Assembly (NCBI RefSeq): GCF_940670765.1
Contig: NZ_CALNVW010000017.1
Location: 186,001-250,000 of the forward strand
Reading direction: 5' to 3'
Length of the DNA stretch: 64,000 nucleotides
Origin: Streptomyces sp. A 4/2
Lineage (GTDB): Bacteria > Actinomycetota > Actinomycetes > Streptomycetales > Streptomycetaceae
In this document: positions 50,154 to 58,753 of the stretch, piece by piece
How positions within the stretch are numbered: position 1 is the stretch's first letter
Layout: each line of letters starts with the position of its first letter
Translations under genes and position numbers: made by a program
Notes under the pieces: model-generated
Seen by the model: only the letters and a program-made list of their open reading frames with translations
The model's database searches: none
What the model was told of the DNA's origin: nothing

Positions 50154-50606
50154 TCAGGAGTTGGGCCGCAGCGTCCAGACGACCGTCATCTCGCCGGTCA
50201 CCGCCTCGTCCGCCCGCTGCACCGTGATCCGCACCGGGAACTCGGGGCGCTCCCCCGCGTCCAGCTCGGCGACGACGTCCGCCACCGGCCGCCCCAGCGT
50301 CGCTGTCGCGGTCACCGCGCCCATGGCGAGCTTCTTGTAGTCGATCTCGGCCCGCACGGCGAGCGGCACGGCGCGGGTCAGCTGGTCGCCGAACGCGGCG
50401 ATGACGATCGCACCGCTCGCGGACTCGGCGAGCGTGAACATCGCCCCCGCGTGCGGTCCGCCGACGTGGTTGTGGAAGTCGGGCTGGTCCGGCAGCCGGA
50501 CGACTGCCCGCTCCGGCGTGGTCTCGACGAACTCCAGGTGGAGGGTCCTGGCCATGGGGACGGTGGCGGCGAGCATCTCACCGACGGACATCTGATCTGC
50601 GCTCAT
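50154..50606 (-). CDS. Hot-dog-fold thioesterase (PaaI/DUF4442-like)
   Basis: 150 residues. Hot-dog domain with DQPDFHNHVGGPHAGAMFTL-type helix start (about residues 52-70, with the conserved HxxNHVGGxHAG) and ITVQRADEAVTGEMTVVWTL. It is likely an acyl-CoA thioesterase; substrate unknown. ATG 50606 has a TAACAT box eight bases upstream and no ribosome binding site, so the message may be leaderless. Confidence 0.8.
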   Translation of the reverse strand: MSADQMSVGEMLAATVPMARTLHLEFVETTPERAVVRLPDQPDFHNHVGGPHAGAMFTLAESASGAIVIAAFGDQLTRAVPLAVRAEIDYKKLAMGAVTATATLGRPVADVVAELDAGERPEFPVRITVQRADEAVTGEMTVVWTLRPNS

Positions 50607-50701
50607 GAAATGCGATGTTACCCACGAGTAGGACAGCTTGGCCATCCCCGGGCGGGGGCGGCCGTAGCGAGGGGCCCGTGTCCCCTCTATGGTTACTCGC
50701 C

Positions 50702-51745
50702 ATGTGGCCAGGACAGCAGCCGCCCGGGGGCGAGCAGAACCCGCAGGACCAGAACCCGAATCCCTATCAGCAGCCGGGATACCAGCAGCCGAACCCTTAC
50801 CAGCAGCCCCAGCCGGGGGCTCCGCAGGGGTATCAGCAGCCCAATCCGTACCAGCAGCCGACGGTGCCGCAGTACGCGGTGGGCTCGCCGCCCGGCGCGC
50901 CCCGGCCGCCCGGGAACGACAAGAAGAAGACGACGGTCGTCGCGATCGTCGCCGCGACGGCTGTCGTCGCCGCCGCGGTGGTCACCGGGGTGGTCGTGCT
51001 CAAGGACGACGGCGACAAGAGCGACACGGCCCAGGCCGGAAAGACGTCTCCGTCCGCTTCGACCGGGGACCAGGGCAAGGACAGCTCGCCCACCGCCAAC
51101 CCGCGCGCGGGCGGCGAGGTCAAGCCGCTCATCGCGGGGTGGAAGGTCGTCGTCAACCCGAAGTGGGGAACGGCCTTCGACGTCCCACCGGACTGGGAGG
51201 TCGCGACCTCCGGTACCTTCAGCGGTTTCGAGGACGCCAAGGGCAAGACCCTCATCGGCCACTCGGCGCCCGCGTTCTACAAGTCCAAGTGGTGCACGGA
51301 CGACGCGGACAAGAACGGCTACACCGAGGACACCGGGCTCGGCGGCGCGGGCACCAAGGGTGCCGACGGCGCCAAGGACACCCAGCAGGTCGCCGAGAAC
51401 CAGGTGCCCTGGTGGGTCTACGGCGCCTACACGCAGCCGAACAAGAAGCTGGTGAAGACCTCCAAGTCGAAGCCGTACACCACCAAGTCCGGGATCACGG
51501 GCAGTCTCGCCCGCGCCTGGGCGACCGGGGTGCCGAAGAAGTCCAAGTGCACCACCGACGGCCAGGCCATCACCTTCGGCTTCAAGAACTCGGCCGACGA
51601 CTTCGTGGCGTTCTCCCTCTACAACAGCACGGGCGTCCCGGGCGCACTTCCCCAGGCGACGATCGACAAGATCCTCAGCACGGTCCGGCTGGCCGGCGAG
51701 CCCACCGGCTCCAACGCCAGTCCCAGCGCCGGTTCCAGTTCCTGA
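50702..51745 (+). CDS. Membrane-anchored protein with Q/P/Y-rich N-terminus
   Basis: 347 residues. The first 65 residues are a low-complexity, repeat-like region (units such as NPYQQP and YQQPNPYQQP), then a Lys-rich stop and one transmembrane helix (about 77-101, TTVVAIVAATAVVAAAVVTG), then an extracellular domain of about 240 residues with two or three Cys (KWCTDD, SKCTTDG). This topology (disordered cytoplasmic tail, single helix, outer domain) is common in actinobacterial membrane proteins of unknown function. TATGGT upstream of ATG 50702 may give a leaderless message. Confidence 0.75.
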   Translation: MWPGQQPPGGEQNPQDQNPNPYQQPGYQQPNPYQQPQPGAPQGYQQPNPYQQPTVPQYAVGSPPGAPRPPGNDKKKTTVVAIVAATAVVAAAVVTGVVVLKDDGDKSDTAQAGKTSPSASTGDQGKDSSPTANPRAGGEVKPLIAGWKVVVNPKWGTAFDVPPDWEVATSGTFSGFEDAKGKTLIGHSAPAFYKSKWCTDDADKNGYTEDTGLGGAGTKGADGAKDTQQVAENQVPWWVYGAYTQPNKKLVKTSKSKPYTTKSGITGSLARAWATGVPKKSKCTTDGQAITFGFKNSADDFVAFSLYNSTGVPGALPQATIDKILSTVRLAGEPTGSNASPSAGSSS

Positions 51746-51805
51746 CCCGGATCCCGCCGCAGAATCGGTTTGGCACGGAGGGGCGGCAGCAGCGATAGTC
51801 CCGGA

Positions 51806-53137
51806 GTGACGTCTCCTGCCGCCGCCTCCCGGCGAATCCGGCGCCCGGCATGGGCCGGACGCAACTACAGCCTGCTGACCGCGTCCGCGGTAGTGACGAG
51901 TCTGGGCAGCAACGGCGCCCTGATCGCCGCCGCGTTCGCGGTCCTGGAATCCGGCGGCGACAGCGGTGACGTGGGGCTGGTCGCCGCCGCGCGTACGCTG
52001 CCGCTCGTCCTCTTCCTGCTGATCGGCGGCGCGCTCGCCGACCGGCTGCCGCGGCACCGGGTGATGGTGGCGGCCAACGCCCTGAACTGTGTCTCCCAGG
52101 CGGCCTTCGCCGTACTCGTCCTGACCGGCCACCCGCAGCTCTGGCAGATGATGCTGCTCTCCGCGCTCTGCGGTACGGGGCAGGCGTTCTTCTCACCGGC
52201 CTCCGAGGGGATGCTGCTGTCCAGCGTCGACGGCGAGGAGGCCGGGCGGGCCTTCGCGCTGTACCGGATGGCGATGAACGGGTCCGGCATCGGCGGCGCC
52301 GCGCTCGGTGGAGCCCTGATCGCCGCCGTCGGCCCCGGCTGGGTGCTCGCCGTCGACGCTGCCGCCTTCGCGGTGGCCGGATCCCTGCGGGCCTTCCTGG
52401 ACGTCAGCCACATACCGCCGCGCGAGCCGGGCGGCGGGATGCTCGCGGATCTCCGGGAGGGCTGGCAGGAGTTCATCGGACGTCCCTGGCTGTGGAGCAT
52501 CGTCCTGCAGTTCGCCGTGGTCAACGCCGTCATCGGCGCGGCGGAGGCGGTCTACGGCCCGCTGGTCGCGCGGGACTCGCTGGGCGGGCCGGGCCCGTGG
52601 GGACTGGCCCTGGCCGCTTTCGGGGCGGGCACGGTCGGCGGTGCGCTGATCATGATCCGCTGGAAACCGCGCAGGCTGCTGCTCACCGGCACGCTCTGCG
52701 TCTTCTCGCTGGCTCTGCCCTCGGCGGCCCTCGCGGTGCCGGTGCCGTTCGGCGCGCTGGTGGGCGTGATGTTCTTCAGCGGCGTCCTGGTCGAGACGTT
52801 CGGCGTCTCCTGGATGACGGCGCTGCACCAGGAGATCCCTGAGGAGAAGTTCTCCCGGGTCTCGGCCTACGACTGGCTCGGCTCCCTCGCGATGCTGCCG
52901 CTGGCGACCGCGCTGGCGGGCCCCGCGGAGAACGCCTTCGGGCGGACGGCCTCGCTGTGGGGCTGCGCGGGGCTGGTTGTCCTGCTGACGGCCGCGGTGC
53001 TCTGTGTGCCCGACGTACGGAATCTGCGGCGCAGGCCCGCCACGGCGACCGCGGACCGGACCGTGGCCGCTCCTGCGGGGCCGGTGGAGGCGCTGGGGTC
53101 AGCCGATGCCGAAGGTCCCGCCGGGCGGCTCGGGTGA
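51806..53137 (+). CDS. MFS transporter
   Basis: 443 residues, 12 helices of the MFS_3 (enterobactin exporter/drug efflux) type. The first-loop motif GGALADRLPRHRVM (motif A-like) follows helix 2, and SPASEGMLLSSV lies in helix 4. GTG 51806 is chosen because the N-terminal leader before it is not conserved. TAGTCC lies just upstream. The last 39 bases overlap the convergent spermidine-synthase-like gene. Substrate unknown. Confidence 0.86.
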   Translation: MTSPAAASRRIRRPAWAGRNYSLLTASAVVTSLGSNGALIAAAFAVLESGGDSGDVGLVAAARTLPLVLFLLIGGALADRLPRHRVMVAANALNCVSQAAFAVLVLTGHPQLWQMMLLSALCGTGQAFFSPASEGMLLSSVDGEEAGRAFALYRMAMNGSGIGGAALGGALIAAVGPGWVLAVDAAAFAVAGSLRAFLDVSHIPPREPGGGMLADLREGWQEFIGRPWLWSIVLQFAVVNAVIGAAEAVYGPLVARDSLGGPGPWGLALAAFGAGTVGGALIMIRWKPRRLLLTGTLCVFSLALPSAALAVPVPFGALVGVMFFSGVLVETFGVSWMTALHQEIPEEKFSRVSAYDWLGSLAMLPLATALAGPAENAFGRTASLWGCAGLVVLLTAAVLCVPDVRNLRRRPATATADRTVAAPAGPVEALGSADAEGPAGRLG

Positions 53138-53944
53138 GGCGACCGCCACCGCGTCGGTGACGGGTTCCGCCCCGCCCATGAACCGGGTCAGCGCGGCACC
53201 GTGCTCGACCCGGGCGGGAAAGCTGTCCGACGCCGTACGACGGGCCAGTCCGGTGGTGTCGATCCCGGTGTGCGAGGCGACCAGAATCGCGTTGCCGAAG
53301 CGTCGGCCACGCAGCACGGACGGCTCCGCGACGAGCGCGACCTCCTCGAACACCGCCGAGAAGGTGGCCAGTTGGGCACGGAGGAAGGTGAAGGGGGCGC
53401 CGTCGGCGAGGTTCGCCGCGTAGACACCGCCGGTGCGCAGGACCCGCGCCGCCGACCGGGCGTACTCGACGGACGTGAGGTGTGCGGGGACCCGTGAGCC
53501 GCCGAACACGTCCGCGATCAGGACGTCCACGGAGGCCGTCGGCACGCTGTCGAGCCAGGCCCGCGCGTCCCCGGCGTGCACCGTGATCCCCGCCCCGGCG
53601 GGCAGCGGCAGTTGTTCGGCGACGAGCGCGAGCAGCCCGCGGTCCGCCTCCACCACCTGCTGCCGCGATCCGGGGCGCAGGGCCGCCACGTAACGGGGCA
53701 GGGTGAGCGCCCCGCCGCCGAGGTGGACGACGTCGAGCGGGTCGCCCTCGTCGGCGGCGCAGTCCACGACATGGCCCAGCCTGCGGGCGTACTCGAACTC
53801 CAGATACGTCGGATCGTCGAGGTCCACGTAGGACTGGGGCGCGCCGTCGACCGTGAGCAGCCAGGCCCTGGCCCGGTCGATGTCGGGCAGCAGCCTGGCG
53901 GTGCCCTGGTCCACGTCCCGGATCACCGGTATCGACTCGTTCAC
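53099..53944 (-). CDS. Spermidine-synthase-like protein
   Basis: 281 residues. Rossmann methyltransferase-like fold of the polyamine aminopropyltransferase superfamily: DVVHLGGGALTLPRYVAALR (nucleotide loop), VEADRGLLALV, HAGDARAWLDS and VDVLIADVFGGSRVPAHLTS. The catalytic DxxDP motif of true spermidine synthases is not obvious, so it is likely one of the actinobacterial fusion-free relatives with unknown reaction. GTG 53944 is preceded by CACAAT six bases upstream, suggesting a leaderless message. Its 3' end overlaps the MFS gene by 39 bases. Confidence 0.78.
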   Translation of the reverse strand: MNESIPVIRDVDQGTARLLPDIDRARAWLLTVDGAPQSYVDLDDPTYLEFEYARRLGHVVDCAADEGDPLDVVHLGGGALTLPRYVAALRPGSRQQVVEADRGLLALVAEQLPLPAGAGITVHAGDARAWLDSVPTASVDVLIADVFGGSRVPAHLTSVEYARSAARVLRTGGVYAANLADGAPFTFLRAQLATFSAVFEEVALVAEPSVLRGRRFGNAILVASHTGIDTTGLARRTASDSFPARVEHGAALTRFMGGAEPVTDAVAVASPEPPGGTFGIG

Positions 53945-53976
53945 CGTCCCATTGTGCCGTCCCGGTACCGCCGGGC

Positions 53977-54012
53977 GGAGCCCGCCTCCCGGTGGTCCGG
54001 GAGGCGGGCTCC
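53977..54012. terminator. Very strong terminator after tuf3
   Basis: A perfect 16-bp stem (53977-53992 with 53997-54012) with a TGGT loop lies seven bases past the EF-Tu stop. It also sits upstream of the spermidine-synthase-like gene, isolating it from tuf read-through. Confidence 0.88.
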
Positions 54013-54018
54013 GGGCCC

Positions 54019-55203
54019 TCAGAGGACCGAGGTCACGGTCCCCGCGCCGACCGTGCGCCCGCCCTCGCGGATCGCGAAGCCGAGGCCGGTCTCCAGCGGT
54101 ACGTCACGGCCCAGCTCGACGGTCATGGTGACCGTGTCACCGGGGCGGGCGACGGCCGTGTCCCCCAGGTCGACATCGCCGACCACGTCCGCGGTACGGA
54201 TGTAGAACTGCGGCCGGTACCCGGTCGACACCGGGGTGGTACGGCCGCCCTCCCCCGCCGACAGCACGTACACCTGCGCGGTGAAGCGGCGGCGCGGGGT
54301 GACGCTGTCGGGCGCCGCCACCACGTGGCCGCGGCGCACCGCGTCCCGGGGCACACCGCGCAGCAGCAGCGCCACGTTGTCGCCCGCCTCGGCCTCCGTC
54401 ATCGGCTTGCCGAACGTCTCCAGGCCGGTGACGACGGTGCCGCCCCCGTCCAGGTCGGCGCCCAGCACCTGTACCCGGTCGCCGACGCGTACCGTGCCGC
54501 GCTCGACGGCGCCGGTCACGACGGTGCCGCGACCGGTGATGGTCAGGACGTTCTCCACCGGGAGCAGGAACGGCGCGTCGGTGTACCGGACCGGCATCGG
54601 CACATAGGTGTCCACCGCGTCGAGGAGCGCCTCGATCGACGCCGTCCAGCGCGGGTCGCCGTCCAGCGCCTTGAGCCCCGACACCCGGACGACGGGGGCC
54701 GCGTCCCCGCCGTACCCGTGCGCGGAGAGCAGTTCCCGGACCTCCAGCTCGACCAGGTCGGTCAGCTCCTCGTCGCCCGCGTCCGCCTTGTTCAGCGCGA
54801 CGACGATGTGGTCGACGCCGACCTGACGGGCGAGCAGGACGTGCTCGGCGGTCTGCGGCATGATCCCGTCGAGCGCGGAGACGACGAGGATCGCGCCGTC
54901 CAGCTGCGCCGCGCCGGTGACCATGTTCTTGACGTAGTCCGCGTGGCCCGGCATGTCCACGTGGGCGTAGTGACGGGTGTCCGTCTCGTACTCCACGTGC
55001 GCGATGTTGATGGTGATGCCGCGCTGCGCCTCCTCCGGGGCCCGGTCGATGCGGTCGAAGGAGACGAAGGAGGTACTGCTGCCCGCGCGGTCGCTGAGGA
55101 CCTTGGTGATGGCGGCGGTCAGGGTCGTCTTTCCGTGGTCGACGTGGCCCATGGTGCCGATGTTGAGGTGGGGCTTGGTGCGCACGTATGCCGTCTTGGG
55201 CAT
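54019..55203 (-). CDS. tuf3: Divergent elongation factor Tu (EF-Tu3 type)
   Basis: 394 residues. All GTPase motifs are present: GHVDHGKT (19-26), RGITI (61-65), DMPGH (83-87, His87) and NKAD (138-141), followed by domains 2 and 3. EF-Tu carries aminoacyl-tRNA to the ribosome. It differs from the housekeeping tuf at many usually fixed sites: MPKTAY start, [10 protein letters not shown], and Gly in [10 protein letters not shown] where a basic residue is usual. A second or third divergent tuf is known in Streptomyces as tuf3, stress-related and in some species linked to resistance to EF-Tu antibiotics. ATG 55203 has GAGGAAGAAAG upstream. No fus or rpsG gene adjoins. Confidence 0.88.
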   Translation of the reverse strand: MPKTAYVRTKPHLNIGTMGHVDHGKTTLTAAITKVLSDRAGSSTSFVSFDRIDRAPEEAQRGITINIAHVEYETDTRHYAHVDMPGHADYVKNMVTGAAQLDGAILVVSALDGIMPQTAEHVLLARQVGVDHIVVALNKADAGDEELTDLVELEVRELLSAHGYGGDAAPVVRVSGLKALDGDPRWTASIEALLDAVDTYVPMPVRYTDAPFLLPVENVLTITGRGTVVTGAVERGTVRVGDRVQVLGADLDGGGTVVTGLETFGKPMTEAEAGDNVALLLRGVPRDAVRRGHVVAAPDSVTPRRRFTAQVYVLSAGEGGRTTPVSTGYRPQFYIRTADVVGDVDLGDTAVARPGDTVTMTVELGRDVPLETGLGFAIREGGRTVGAGTVTSVL

Positions 55204-55345
55204 GGCTTTCTTCCTCAGGATGTCGAAGCGTGGCGGGACCCCCCTGGTCTGGCCGACCCTCCCCCTGCGGGGTCCGCCGGACGATCCGGGAAGGGTCAGC
55301 TTCGGGCGCCGCCGAAGGGCGCCTCGGCAGCGGCGGGCACGGCCG

Positions 55346-55389
55346 CTGCGGTTGCGGCTGCTGCGGTTGCTGCGGTTGCGGCTGCTGCC
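55346..55389. repeat. GCTGCGGTT tandem repeats in the tuf3 leader
   Basis: CTGCGGTTG occurs at 55347-55355, 55362-55370 and 55371-55379, within a run of GCTGC/GGTTGCGG units. They lie in the 460-base divergent gap between tuf3 and the TVP38 gene. The minus-strand reading would be an Ala/Thr tract, judged non-coding. Confidence 0.6.
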
Positions 55390-55526
55390 GTGAGATCGGG
55401 GAAACCGGCAGCCTTCGGCGGGTCCGCGACTGCGGACGGCGCGAGGAGGAAGGCGTACCGGAACATGCGGTTGATCCTGCCCGCAGCACCCGGGGCGCGT
55501 CGACTGGTTTTCCCCGTACGGAAGTT

Positions 55527-55546
55527 CACGGGTTCCGGAACCCGTG
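55527..55546. promoter_or_regulatory. 20-bp perfect palindrome upstream of tuf3
   Basis: CACGGGTTCCGGAACCCGTG is a perfect, loop-free palindrome 324 bases upstream of the tuf3 start and 118 bases before the divergent TVP38 gene. The long gap 55204-55663 otherwise holds the tandem repeats, a C/G-rich leader and no gene. A dimeric regulator is the obvious candidate ligand. Confidence 0.6.
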
Positions 55547-55663
55547 GAAGCCCCGAGGTCCGCGCGGGAAAACGCGGGCAGGCGCACGCACACGAGCCGG
55601 CGGTCCGGTGCCGTGCGGCGCACCTCACGGCGATCACATGCGCGGGTCGGTTAGTCTCCCGGG

Positions 55664-56368
55664 ATGCTGGAGCCCGCTGCCCGAACCGACGCCGGCCTGA
55701 CCGCGCGCTGTGTCAGAGCACTCGTCTCGCCCTGGTCCCGGCTCTCCCTGCTCGTGGTGGTTCTGCTGGCCGCCGCGACCCTGATGCTGCTGTTCCAGCC
55801 GCAGCGGCTGCTCGCCGACGGCTGGCCTCCGCAGCTCAGCGGTGTCACGGCGGTCGTCCTGTTCTCGGTGGCGTACGGCGCCTGCACCGCCGCCTTCGTG
55901 CCGCGTCCGCTGCTCAATCTCGCGGCGGGTGCGCTGTTCAGCAGTCAGGTCGGGCTGGCCGCCGCGGTCGCCGGGACGGTGCTCGGGGCGGGCGTCTCGT
56001 TCGGTCTCGGCCGGGTGCTGGGGCAGGGCGCGCTCCGTCCGCTGCTGCGCGGGCGCTGGCTGACGGCGGCGGACGGCCAGTTGAGCCGGCACGGATTCCG
56101 CTCGATGCTCGCGCTCCGGCTCTTCCCCGGGGTGCCGTTCGCGGCTGCCAACTACTGTGCGGCGGTGTCCCGGATGGGGTGGCTGCCGTTCCTGGTGGCC
56201 ACCGCGCTGGGGTCGGTCCCGAACACGGCCGCCTACGTGGTGGCGGGCAGCGAGGCGGCGTCCCCCACCTCACCCGCCTTCCTCGTGTCGACAGGCTTCA
56301 TCGTGGTGTCGGGGGTGGGCGCCGCATGGCTCGCCTGGCGTAAACGCCACCGGCTGCGCGGTCGTTGA
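55664..56368 (+). CDS. TVP38/TMEM64-family membrane protein
   Basis: 234 residues, five to six helices. The SNARE-associated (DedA superfamily) core is present: FVPRPLLNLAAGALFSSQVG, SFGLGRVLGQ and RLFPGVPFAAANYCAAVSRM. These proteins are proposed lipid scramblases or flippases. TAGTCT lies six bases before ATG 55664, so the message is probably leaderless. Confidence 0.82.
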   Translation: MLEPAARTDAGLTARCVRALVSPWSRLSLLVVVLLAAATLMLLFQPQRLLADGWPPQLSGVTAVVLFSVAYGACTAAFVPRPLLNLAAGALFSSQVGLAAAVAGTVLGAGVSFGLGRVLGQGALRPLLRGRWLTAADGQLSRHGFRSMLALRLFPGVPFAAANYCAAVSRMGWLPFLVATALGSVPNTAAYVVAGSEAASPTSPAFLVSTGFIVVSGVGAAWLAWRKRHRLRGR

Positions 56369-56540
56369 GAGCGCCGCGGTCCGCAGGAGATACGGCGGGC
56401 CGGGGCATCACCGGCAAGGGAGCCGGAACCGCCCCAGGGGCATTGGCCGACCGTACGCACTCGCGTCACCGGTCGTACACCTTCGGACGTTACGTTCCCC
56501 CTGCGCACCAGCCCCTTGATCCCTTGGACGGCCCACACCC

Positions 56541-57416
56541 ATGTCTTGGTTCGAATCGTTCGTCCTCGGATTCGTGCAGGGGCTGACCGAGTTCCTCCCC
56601 GTGTCGTCCAGCGCCCACCTGCGGCTGACCTCGGCCTTCGCCGGCTGGCCCGATGCCGGGGCGGCCTTCACGGCCATCACCCAGATCGGCACCGAGGCGG
56701 CGGTGATCATCTATTTCCGCCGGGACATCGCCCGGATCGTCTCCGCCTGGTTCCGTTCGCTCACCGACCGCTCGCTGCGCGGCGACCAGGACGCGCGGAC
56801 GGGCTGGCTCGTGATCGTCGGGACGATACCCATCGGGGTACTGGGCATCCTGCTGAAGGACCAGATCGACACCTCGTTCCGTGATCTGCGCGTCATCGCC
56901 TGCACCCTGATCGCGATGGGTGTCGTGCTCGGTGCGGCCGACCGGCTGGCCGCCCGCGACGAGAGCGGCGGCAGACACCGTGCGGGGAAGCAGCGCAAGT
57001 CGCTCCAGGAGATGAGCGTCAAGGACGGTCTCGTCTACGGCCTCTGCCAGGCGATGGCCCTGGTCCCCGGCGTCTCCCGGTCGGGCGCGACGATCAGCGG
57101 CGGGCTGCTGATGGGCTACACCCGGGAGGCCGCGGCCCGTTACTCGTTCCTGCTGGCGATCCCGGCCGTCCTGGCCTCGGGGGCCTTCGAGTTGAAGGAT
57201 GCGGGCAGCAGCGGTCAGGTGGCCTGGGGGCCCACGCTACTGGCGACGGTCGTCGCCTTCGCCGTCGGTTACGCGGTCATCGCGTGGTTCATGAAGTTCA
57301 TCTCGTCCAAGAGCTTCATGCCGTTCGTGGTCTACCGGGTCCTGCTCGGCGTCGCTCTGTTCGTCCTCGTCGGCACCGGAGCGCTCAGCCCGGACGCGGG
57401 CCCGGCGGGCGGTTGA
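56541..57416 (+). CDS. uppP: Undecaprenyl-diphosphatase UppP (BacA)
   Basis: 291 residues. The enzyme dephosphorylates undecaprenyl diphosphate on the outer face of the membrane, recycling the lipid carrier of peptidoglycan synthesis; it also gives bacitracin resistance. Active-site motifs are GLTEFLPVSSSAH (14-26, with Glu17) and PGVSRSGATISGGLLMG (with the catalytic Arg). Eight or so helices are predicted. The start ATG 56541 lies in a 172-base gap with no other signal called. Convergent with the slipin gene, 15 bases apart. Confidence 0.94.
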   Translation: MSWFESFVLGFVQGLTEFLPVSSSAHLRLTSAFAGWPDAGAAFTAITQIGTEAAVIIYFRRDIARIVSAWFRSLTDRSLRGDQDARTGWLVIVGTIPIGVLGILLKDQIDTSFRDLRVIACTLIAMGVVLGAADRLAARDESGGRHRAGKQRKSLQEMSVKDGLVYGLCQAMALVPGVSRSGATISGGLLMGYTREAAARYSFLLAIPAVLASGAFELKDAGSSGQVAWGPTLLATVVAFAVGYAVIAWFMKFISSKSFMPFVVYRVLLGVALFVLVGTGALSPDAGPAGG

Positions 57417-57431
57417 GCGCCGGGCGGACGA

Positions 57432-58385
57432 CTACGGGGTGCCGCCCGTCCCGCGCCCTGCCCCCGGGTCCGGATCCGCATCACTCCCGGTGTCCGTAGC
57501 CGCTGTCCCCGGGTCGATCTCCGGCACGGGATCAACGGATTCCACCGCCTCGTTGGTATCGGCGGCAGCCACCTCGGGTTCAGGGGCCGTCGTCGCGGGA
57601 GCCGGTCCCTGCGGCATCTGCGGGAACCGCTGGGCCCGTTCGAGGAAGCGCAGCAGCTCCACCGGGAACGGCAGGACCAGCGTCGAGTTCTTCTCGGACG
57701 CCACCTCCACCACCGTCTGCAGCAGACGCAGCTGGAGGGCCGCGGGGTGCTCGGACATCGCCTCGGCCGCCTGGGCCAGTTTCTTCGATGCCTGGAGCTC
57801 GGCGTCCGCGTTGATCACCCGGGCCCGCCGCTCACGGTCGGCCTCGGCCTGCCGCGCCATCGACCGCTTCATCGTCTCCGGCAGCGACACGTCCTTGATC
57901 TCGACCCGGTCGATCTGCACACCCCAGCCGATCGCCGGACTGTCGATCATCAGCTCAAGTCCCTGATTGAGCTTCTCCCGGTTGGACAGCAGGTCGTCCA
58001 GATCGCTCTTACCGATGATCGAACGCAGCGAGGTCTGTGCCATCTGGGAGACCGCGAACCGGTAGTCCTCGACCGCGATGAGCGCGCTGGCCGCGTTGAC
58101 CACCTTGAAGTAGACGACGGCGTCGACCCGGACGGTCACGTTGTCCCGGGTGATGCCCTCCTGCGCAGGCACAGGCATCGTCACGATCTGGAGGTTCACT
58201 TTGCGCAGCCGGTCCACACCCGGAATGACCGTGGTGAATCCCGGCAGTCGCTCGGCTTCACGGAGCCGGCCGAACCGGAAGACCACACCCCGCTCGTACT
58301 GCTTGATGACCCTGGCCGCCGACAGCCCGTAGACCACGGCCACACAGAGGATCACGACTATCACTGTCAAGAGCACTGTCACCAT
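57432..58385 (-). CDS. SPFH/band-7 slipin-type membrane protein
   Basis: 317 residues. One N-terminal helix (about 3-22) anchors a band-7 domain: YERGVVFRFGRLREAERLPG, VDAVVYFKVVNAASALIAVE, SLRSIIGKSDLDDLLSNREK, then a coiled-coil segment and a Pro/Asp-rich tail. The family organises membrane microdomains; slipins often pair with an NfeD protease, but no nfeD gene is adjacent. ATG 58385 is preceded by AGGGGGT. Confidence 0.86.
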   Translation of the reverse strand: MVTVLLTVIVVILCVAVVYGLSAARVIKQYERGVVFRFGRLREAERLPGFTTVIPGVDRLRKVNLQIVTMPVPAQEGITRDNVTVRVDAVVYFKVVNAASALIAVEDYRFAVSQMAQTSLRSIIGKSDLDDLLSNREKLNQGLELMIDSPAIGWGVQIDRVEIKDVSLPETMKRSMARQAEADRERRARVINADAELQASKKLAQAAEAMSEHPAALQLRLLQTVVEVASEKNSTLVLPFPVELLRFLERAQRFPQMPQGPAPATTAPEPEVAAADTNEAVESVDPVPEIDPGTAATDTGSDADPDPGAGRGTGGTP

Positions 58386-58669
58386 TACGACCCCCTATTG
58401 CCTGAGTCGTCCATGCAACCCACGATATGCCCCAAATTGCGGCGCCGCCGATCCGCCCGGGAAAGGGGCCGTTCGCAGCGACGGTCACGAGGCGTATGCC
58501 CGGCGGACGCGCCCGCGAGCCGGATGGCCTGTCACCCTCCGTGCGCTGTGGATGCGTACGGTGATGACGAGGGCGGGTCGGCCGTCGCACCAGGGATACC
58601 GAACGTGCGCAAGTGGCCCGCCCGCCGCGCAAGGAGCGTGAGGCGATCCCCGCCGAACGGCTGGGGCAG

Positions 58670-58709
58670 GATGCCGGGCCGGTGCGGATCTCCGTACCGG
58701 CCCGGCATC
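58670..58709. terminator. Strong terminator after meaB
   Basis: A perfect 14-bp stem GATGCCGGGCCGGT (58670-58683) / ACCGGCCCGGCATC (58696-58709) with a 12-base loop lies about 30 bases past the meaB stop. The rest of the 352-base gap 58386-58737 shows no gene or other strong signal apart from the tandem copy at 58716-58753. Confidence 0.85.
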
Positions 58710-58715
58710 GCGACG

Positions 58716-58753
58716 TCAGGGCTGCGGCGTCGCGGCATCAGGGCTGCGGCGTC
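58716..58753. repeat. Duplication of the last meaB codons
   Basis: TCAGGGCTGCGGCGTC occurs at 58716-58731 and again at 58738-58753. The second copy is the coding end of meaB including its stop codon (minus strand); the first is just downstream. The 22-base period indicates a short tandem duplication across the stop. Confidence 0.75.
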
